Position numbers and translations under genes: made by a program. A stretch of 25,508 nucleotides of DNA from Reticulomyxa filosa (lineage: Eukaryota; Foraminifera; Reticulomyxidae), in assembly GCA_000512085.1 (NCBI GenBank), contig ASPP01021059.1:1-25508 (forward strand), written 5' to 3'. Of the stretch, positions 19,721 through 25,508 are shown piece after piece. The notes beneath the pieces were generated by a model. It ran no database searches. It saw nothing but the letters and a program-made list of their open reading frames with translations, and had not been told where the DNA came from. Within the stretch, counting starts at the first letter, position 1; each line of letters starts with the position of its first letter.

Positions 19721-20312
19721 TCAAACAAATTTCATTTGTTTGTAATAATCACAAAACTTGTGCATGTGTATGTGCATAGATATGTAATCGAACCTAACAA
19801 ACATCCACAGCCACCAATGATACTCCATTCGGCACATTTGCTGATTTCATTAGTTTCAGTGGACACGCCAAGAGACTCTGCCGAAGTGTGTTTTGTAGCC
19901 AATTCATTAGTAGTTTGAGGAGGACTTGACGACACTGCGTGATTGGGCTGAGTGACTGCCAAAGTGTTTGTCGGTGATTCCACCCTCTCGGCTTTCTTTT
20001 TTTCCGGCTTCATTGGACTCGGTAACAAAAGCAGCAAAACTGATACTGGCACATACAGCAATCCAAATATCCACGTCGAGGCCGCATAACTGTTTGATAC
20101 ATCTAAAGATAATTGTATTAACAATGGACTGTATTTGGTCCATTTATTTGTTTGTGCGTGTGCAATGGGTACATATATTATATACACACACATATATATA
20201 TATGTATATGTATATATGGTTTGTTGTGCATGATGTTAGAAATTGGAGATGTGGGAATTGAATATTAAATATTAATACAACAAAATAAAAGAACAAATTT
20301 TATTTTTAAAAA

Positions 20313-20343
<31 letters not shown>

Positions 20344-21076
20344 CCTTGAGTAATGCACCAACGGCGAAAAAGAAATGTAAGGCTTGCATGTACGGACCAC
20401 TTTCGTTTTCGGTACCTTTAACGGTGGTAGAGGCTGAGGAGGCGTCGGCTTGGGAGGGTCGAAACAATGCCAACAGACATACATTGCTCACACAATCGAC
20501 GAAGGAGAGACAATTGCCTTGGATGCAATAGTTGACGGCTAAAAACTCAATGGTGCGAATATATGGAGTGATGAGAATAGTTATGCCGCCTACAAATGTA
20601 TTGATCGCCAAAATGTTGTGCGAATGATAGGGATACATGTCCAACAGATATCCGGATGCCACACTCCCGACGACATATCCGAATGCTCGAAGTGAAAAGA
20701 TCCACGCTATTGCCTCCAATGAAGCGTGCACTTGTTGCTGTAATAAGGATAGCATTGGACCTGGGGCGGCACTGATCAATCCCACTACGACATATGACAC
20801 AAAATACACACCAAAACACCACTGTCGATACTTTATTAGTGCTTGTCTGTTCGTCGATATGTCGGATAGAAATGAAAACGATTGTACTTGCAGATTGCGC
20901 ATTTTAGTCTCGAGTGGTGACAATGTTTGCTTTTGTCCTGCGTCGTCTTCTTTTTCTGTAACTGGATGTGCAAATTCTACATCGTCATCTGAAGAGGAAT
21001 TGCTTGATCCATCGCTACTTGAAGAAATTTCAACTCCATGCGACAGTTGTTTCGATCTATGTACATGATTTGACAT
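19053..21076 (-). CDS. MFS transporter, MFSD4/NaGLT1-like (3 exons)
   Basis: Exons on the minus strand are 21076–20345, about 20130–19794 and 19636–19053, total about 550 aa. The first ~85 residues are a cytosolic Ser/Asp-rich tail. MFS helices follow, including YFVSYVVVGLISAAPGPM, a Gly-rich segment RAFGYVVGSVASGYLLD with the loop 2–3 Asp, and LHFFFAVGALLK at the exon end. Exon 2 has the WIFGLLYVPVSVLLLLLP helix and a long hydrophilic mid loop. Exon 3 opens FYVGLEVSYGAYIATY, which resembles the start of the second half in MFSD4-type carriers, and ends after a last helix with a Lys/Asn-rich tail. The exon 2/3 join is clean (phase 1, CLLG/FYVG). The exon 1/2 join is not: the donor after GALLK is phase 0, but the only nearby AG gives another phase. 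Substrate, perhaps a sugar, is inference. Confidence 0.88.
19637..19793 (-). other. MFS intron 2 with ATTT microsatellite
   Basis: GT at 19793–19792 and AG at 19638–19637 on the minus strand, 157 nt, phase 1. It contains a TTTA tetranucleotide repeat at about 19690–19716. Confidence 0.8.
20129..20344 (-). other. MFS intron 1
   Basis: Donor AAG/GT at 20344 begins a long T-run on the minus strand (A-run of about 20 on the plus strand, interrupted further on). The middle holds an alternating TA/CA tract (about 20173–20218) and the 3' end reads AAATACAG. The border is one base out of phase with the conserved reading frame. Confidence 0.6.
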
Positions 21077-22450
21077 TGATATTTGGTAGCTTTTTGAAGT
21101 TTTGTTTATTCACTCTTTCCCCTAAGTTTACAAAAAAACAGCTCTTCTACAACGATAATCAAATTTTTCCATGAAAATAAATAGTAATCCAATTTTTTGG
21201 AATATCTGTTACTTAGTGCTTTTTTTAATTTAAATGTGTAGAGTTTTCTCTTAGAAATACTGTCACTGTAGTAATGTAATAATTGTAATAATCAATGTAG
21301 AATACACTAATGTGTTTTTATAATCTTTTCCGTTTTCATAAAATGTGGCAGTCTTTGAATTTTGTATTCAATTAAATAAAATTAAAATAATTTAAAAATT
21401 ATAATAAATCTAACAAAAACAAATTCTAAAAAAGTTGTAAAAATACCAATTAAAAAAGAATAACAAAATAATGTAAATTATCATTAAAAGCTTTATAATG
21501 TAAGGCAAATCCCTATTGTACAATCTCAAATACTAACGGAACGGTGGGACCCGGCGGGTTAAAACCCTCTTCACAACGCAACTCACTTTTGTGTCTTCTT
21601 TACTTATTTTCCTTTATTGTGTTGAAATTATTTTTGTTAATTTAGTTTCTTTTTACTTTTTGGAACTAAGTTTCTTTCGTATTACAGTTAGTCGTTTCAC
21701 TATTCCTACAATAATATAGTACTATATTGTGACATCCTTGTGCAAAGTTATACAGCAAAGAAATGTTATTATCTCAAATTCTAGGAAATATATAAAAAAT
21801 TTTTATAATCATATCTATGTTAAGTATAGTTTTTGAAAAGCAAACAAAATGTTTTACAATTTTTGTGATTGCAATAAAATTAAGAATAATCACTGTGTTG
21901 CAAAATTTACAAAAAATCATGAAAACCTCAATATTAACATATTTAAAAAAAGATTAAAATTTATTTTTCGTTGAGAATATGGCAGTTTTTAAAATTAGTT
22001 CAAAAGATTGCACCGCACCAATTTTATCAATTTTATTAATCTTAATCAACACTATTTAAAAAATTTAACATAAAAATTGTTGGGCTGGGAAATGACGATT
22101 ACGTTTTTTTATCATTTTCTTTGTTCTATTTTTTCCGTTATTGAAAAATAGCCAAGATTTGAGAAGGCTTTGGTTTAGTTTCTTTCAAATTTTGCCGTGT
22201 TAATAAATTAAAGCAAAACCAATACCCAACATATTCGCCATTGGAGAACAGAAATCGGTGGTACACTATAGTTTTTTGATACCGAGAGTATAAAAAAGGA
22301 CAAAGGAAATTTCAGTATTTCATTTGAAAACATTTAGTAAGGCATAGCAAGCTGCCGATAGTGAACAAAAAACCAAGGAATCGGTCATTGAAACACTCTA
22401 AAAACGACAAATAATTCAATTTTCTTATTTTCCTCAAAAAAGCTTGCTTT
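21077..22450. other. AT-rich gene-free region with an LTR relic
   Basis: No exon is recognised in nearly 1.4 kb. The notable content is the LTR-like relic from 21499 and a TATAAAA box near 22289 (plus strand), which might drive a transcript into 22320–22440. That stretch has no convincing reading frame and is not recognisable as a tRNA or a spliceosomal snRNA. Confidence 0.5.
21499..21640 (+). repeat. Diverged relic of the same LTR family
   Basis: It begins TGTAAGGCAAATCCCTATTG, against TGTAGGGCAAGGCCCTATAA in the LTR at 9253. Further matches in the same order are GGAAC..GGGA..C..GCGGG.TAAAAC, then CAACTCACTT and a T/C-rich stretch. The orientation is plus. No internal gag or opposite end is seen nearby, so it is probably a solo LTR or fragment; its right border is unclear. 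Confidence 0.6.
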
Positions 22451-23251
<801 letters not shown>

Positions 23252-23762
23252 TGCCATTGAGTATTCTCACGCGGTGCGTCGTCTGTGTCGTCCATTCCCC
23301 AAAGCAAGTCCCCAACATTATTCAAATACAAAGAAGGTAGGAAAACAAAAATAAGGATATTTAACCTATTCGCGAAATACTCAAAGATTTTTTAATTTAC
23401 AATTTTTCCCAAAAAAAAGATATCTTTTAATTCAGGTCCCCCCACTTTCACACTTTTGGCTTGTGTATGTTTTTATTGCATGATTTTTTTGTGCCTTCTT
23501 TAAATTAAATTACGATTTTGTAACTTGTGAACAACAATCACTTTACTGGGTCAATAAGTTAGTTAATTTAATGGCAAAAAAAGGGTGAGCAGACGCAAAG
23601 GTACAATTTTAAAATCATAGATCACTTAATAATCAAAAATTTGTTTGATCCGAATTATACAACATTTTCAAGTTTGCACTTACTTTTGAACATAGCTAAT
23701 AGACTAAATCGTGGGACGATGGATGTCACGAAAATGGAAGTGGAGAAAAAAAAAGTTTGCTA
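23252..23762. other. Promoter region of the ubiquitin–S27a gene
   Basis: About 510 bases between the helicase stop and the ubiquitin start, both on the minus strand. Directly upstream of the start codon, a GC-richer stretch (about 23255–23330) stands out from the AT-rich surroundings and is probably 5' UTR. The rest is AT-rich with no exon recognised. Confidence 0.5.
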
Positions 23763-25381
23763 TTAAAATGTTAATACACGGGAGTCAATGATAGAGCCAC
23801 GTTCAACAGCAACGTTTCGAAGCCACTTCCTCCAGAGAACCTGACTGATCAAAGTGTCCATATTTCCAATGACAATAAGTCCACATCTGGCTCTGGTAAG
23901 CATGACGTTGATTCGAGGCTGATCTCTTACAAATCCAATATTCTGCCAAAGATTCGAGCGAACAGCACTAAAAATGATGACTTCACTTTCATTTCCTTGA
24001 AACCCATCAACAGTGCATACATCGATTTTAGGTTCGATTTGCAGACGATTCAATATCAATTTTTGTTCAATCTTTGCTTTTTGTCCGCGATAAGGTGTGA
24101 TGATGGTAATGGAGTTATTTACTTTGGAAGCTGGGTTTTTGACGGCATTGGCTATCCACGTGTCTCTATTTTCTTCCCAAATTTGTTGAGCAATTTTGAC
24201 AACCAAGTCAGCTTCTTTTTCGTTTTCCACACTTTGCATTGCATTGCGAACCTCTTCGGACTCCACATGAACAAAGCATACTGGATAATCGGCGACCGGC
24301 CAAGGAAACCCTCTGGGGATGTGGCGTTCCAAATTGTCTGCTGTTTTCAGCCGTCCATCGTAAAATTGTCTCGAAGGGAACTCACTCAGTGATGCGTGCA
24401 TACGATATTGAATGTCCAAGAATTCGGCTTTCCGTCCATTTTTTATTAACCGTTCAAATAATGATGTTTGAAGACCTCTCTGTTTATATTATATATACAT
24501 ATATATATATATAATATAAACAGAAGATAGTAATACCTCACAATAATTAAACACGAACAAACCTGCTTTGCAATAAAGGACAAGACAGTCGGCGGCAATT
24601 GTTGATGATCACCAATAAGAACTAAGGATCCACCGTCTTTTAATTTTTGCAAGGGCGGCAGTATGCCAATTTCACTGCATTGACTCGTTTCATCGATCAA
24701 GACCAGGTCAAATCGGTGTTTTAAGCTGCTTTTACTCCCAATGCAAGTGCATGCGATAATTGGAGTCTTCATCGCATCACGATATGATGATTGATTCCGT
24801 AGCAAAAGGTGTCCATATCCTTGTTCCTCCAAATCCGATTGATAACCAAGTCGAAGGCATTGCATTCCTCGGTCCGCAATTCGTCGGCACAATACGTCAA
24901 CCGCAACATTCGAATAGCTGCAAATCAATACCCGACCTTTGGGATTTCTTCGAAAAAATTCTTCCACTATGGCCACTGCAACATGAGTCTTCCCTGTTCC
25001 GGGTGGTCCATGGATTAATGTTACTGGGCTTTTTTTTTTTTTTTTGCAATTTCATCACAAATAACAATTAAATATATACATATATATATATATTATAAAA
25101 ATATGTATGCATGTTGATTGAAACTTGGTGAGAGCCCACAAAACGGCATTTTTTTGACTATCATTTAATTGATCTGAGAACGATGAGGGAGTGGAATAAG
25201 AGGTTGTCAATGTGTTGGTAGAGAAATCAACAACGAAATTAACGGAGGGAGACGGCAGTATTGTGGGCTGTGTGAGATCTTCAAGGGACGAAGGGGTAAA
25301 GATTTCCCAGGAGCCGTTCAACAGCATATTGCTAACGTGAAGGGGATACGCGCCTTCAGTGGACACCAACGCAGCTAGTGC
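23763..25381 (-). CDS. UPF1-like superfamily 1 helicase, partial at the right edge
   Basis: Minus-strand exons are 25381–25125, 25028–24563 and 24479–23763, joined in phase through introns of 96 and 83 nt. The gene's 5' part lies beyond the window. Exon 1 ends in a Q-motif-like SDQLNDSQKNAVLWAL. Exon 2 has Walker A LIHGPPGTGKTHVA, motif Ia (CSYSNVAVDVL), motif II LVLIDETSQCSE and motif III LVLIGDHQQLPPTV. Exon 3 has the QTSLFERLI and DIQYRMH motifs, motif V TVDGFQGNESEVIIFS and motif VI DQPRINVMLTRARCGLIVIG. These are all the SF1B motifs of the UPF1/IGHMBP2/SETX group, and the arginine-finger region is intact, so this should be an active 5'–3' RNA/DNA translocase. Whether it is UPF1 itself cannot be judged, because the Cys/His-rich domain would be upstream. 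The C-terminus ends shortly after the helicase core. Confidence 0.94.
24480..24562 (-). other. Helicase intron with terminal hairpin
   Basis: GT at 24562–24561 and AG at 24481–24480 on the minus strand, 83 nt, phase 0 (KQ/RGLQ). Its 3' half is an 18-bp-arm inverted repeat (24480–24497 and 24506–24523) that ends exactly at the acceptor. Confidence 0.85.
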
Positions 25382-25508
25382 CTGTCCACCATTGTTTGGT
25401 TTGGTTTTGTTTTGTTTTGTTTGTTTAATAATTGCAACATTCCCATGGGCACATTAATGCACATAACACATATATATATATATATATATATATATTATCG
25501 AATTAAAA
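25382..25508 (-). other. Probable helicase intron with TA microsatellite
   Basis: Upstream of the proposed exon start at 25381 (acceptor GGACAG), the minus strand is A/C-rich and then a long TA dinucleotide repeat (about 25470–25495). No other AG exists between 25384 and the window edge, and the frame meets a TAA, so this is most likely intron. Confidence 0.55.

Noticed and set aside
21077-22450. Possible snRNA or tRNA gene after the TATAAAA box near 22289
   Set aside because: No tRNA cloverleaf signals (A and B boxes, T-loop) and no recognisable U-snRNA segments could be found by eye.

Overview
The window is a stretch of nuclear chromosome from a unicellular eukaryote. Short GT–AG introns (about 47–216 nt) interrupt most genes, intergenic DNA is AT-rich and full of homopolymer tracts, and the window carries a canonical ubiquitin–ribosomal protein S27a fusion gene. 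A kelch plus kinesin-light-chain-type TPR gene with Asn-rich, AT-rich coding is a style I associate with foraminifera, especially Reticulomyxa filosa. The organism call is inference from style, not from a search.

Layout, left to right: (1) the 3' end of an upstream gene (3–93), then two G-quadruplex-like tracts; (2) a three-exon Ras-like GTPase with very large insertions (626–3389, +); (3) an eight-exon gene of unknown function (3786–5985, +); (4) a kelch/TPR gene (6332–8748, -) broken by a one-base homopolymer frameshift; (5) a decayed LTR-retrotransposon remnant (9253–11943) with gag and protease on the minus strand, a primer-binding-site-like motif, and LTRs in inverted rather than direct orientation, flanked by a 4-bp GCAT repeat; (6) a possible 45-aa two-exon gene (12543–12727, +) and a long coiled-coil protein (12862–14615, +); (7) about 3 kb of unresolved sequence with scattered candidate exons (14616–17694); (8) an intron-free membrane-anchored FkbM-family methyltransferase (17695–18726, -); (9) a three-exon MFS transporter resembling the MFSD4/NaGLT1 group (19053–21076, -); (10) an AT-rich gap holding a diverged relative of the LTR; (11) ubiquitin–eS31 (22451–23251, -); (12) the C-terminal part of a UPF1-like SF1 RNA/DNA helicase running off the right edge (23763–25381, -).

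The genes do not form an obvious pathway or operon; this looks like ordinary eukaryotic gene order with one mobile-element insertion zone. The observations most worth a second look are the inverted-LTR gag–protease element with its relict relative at 21499, the 'exploded' GTPase, an intron whose 3' end is a near-perfect 44-nt hairpin ending at the splice acceptor, and a codon-usage switch inside the coiled-coil gene. All exon boundaries were assigned by eye from GT–AG signals and reading-frame phase, with no transcript support.
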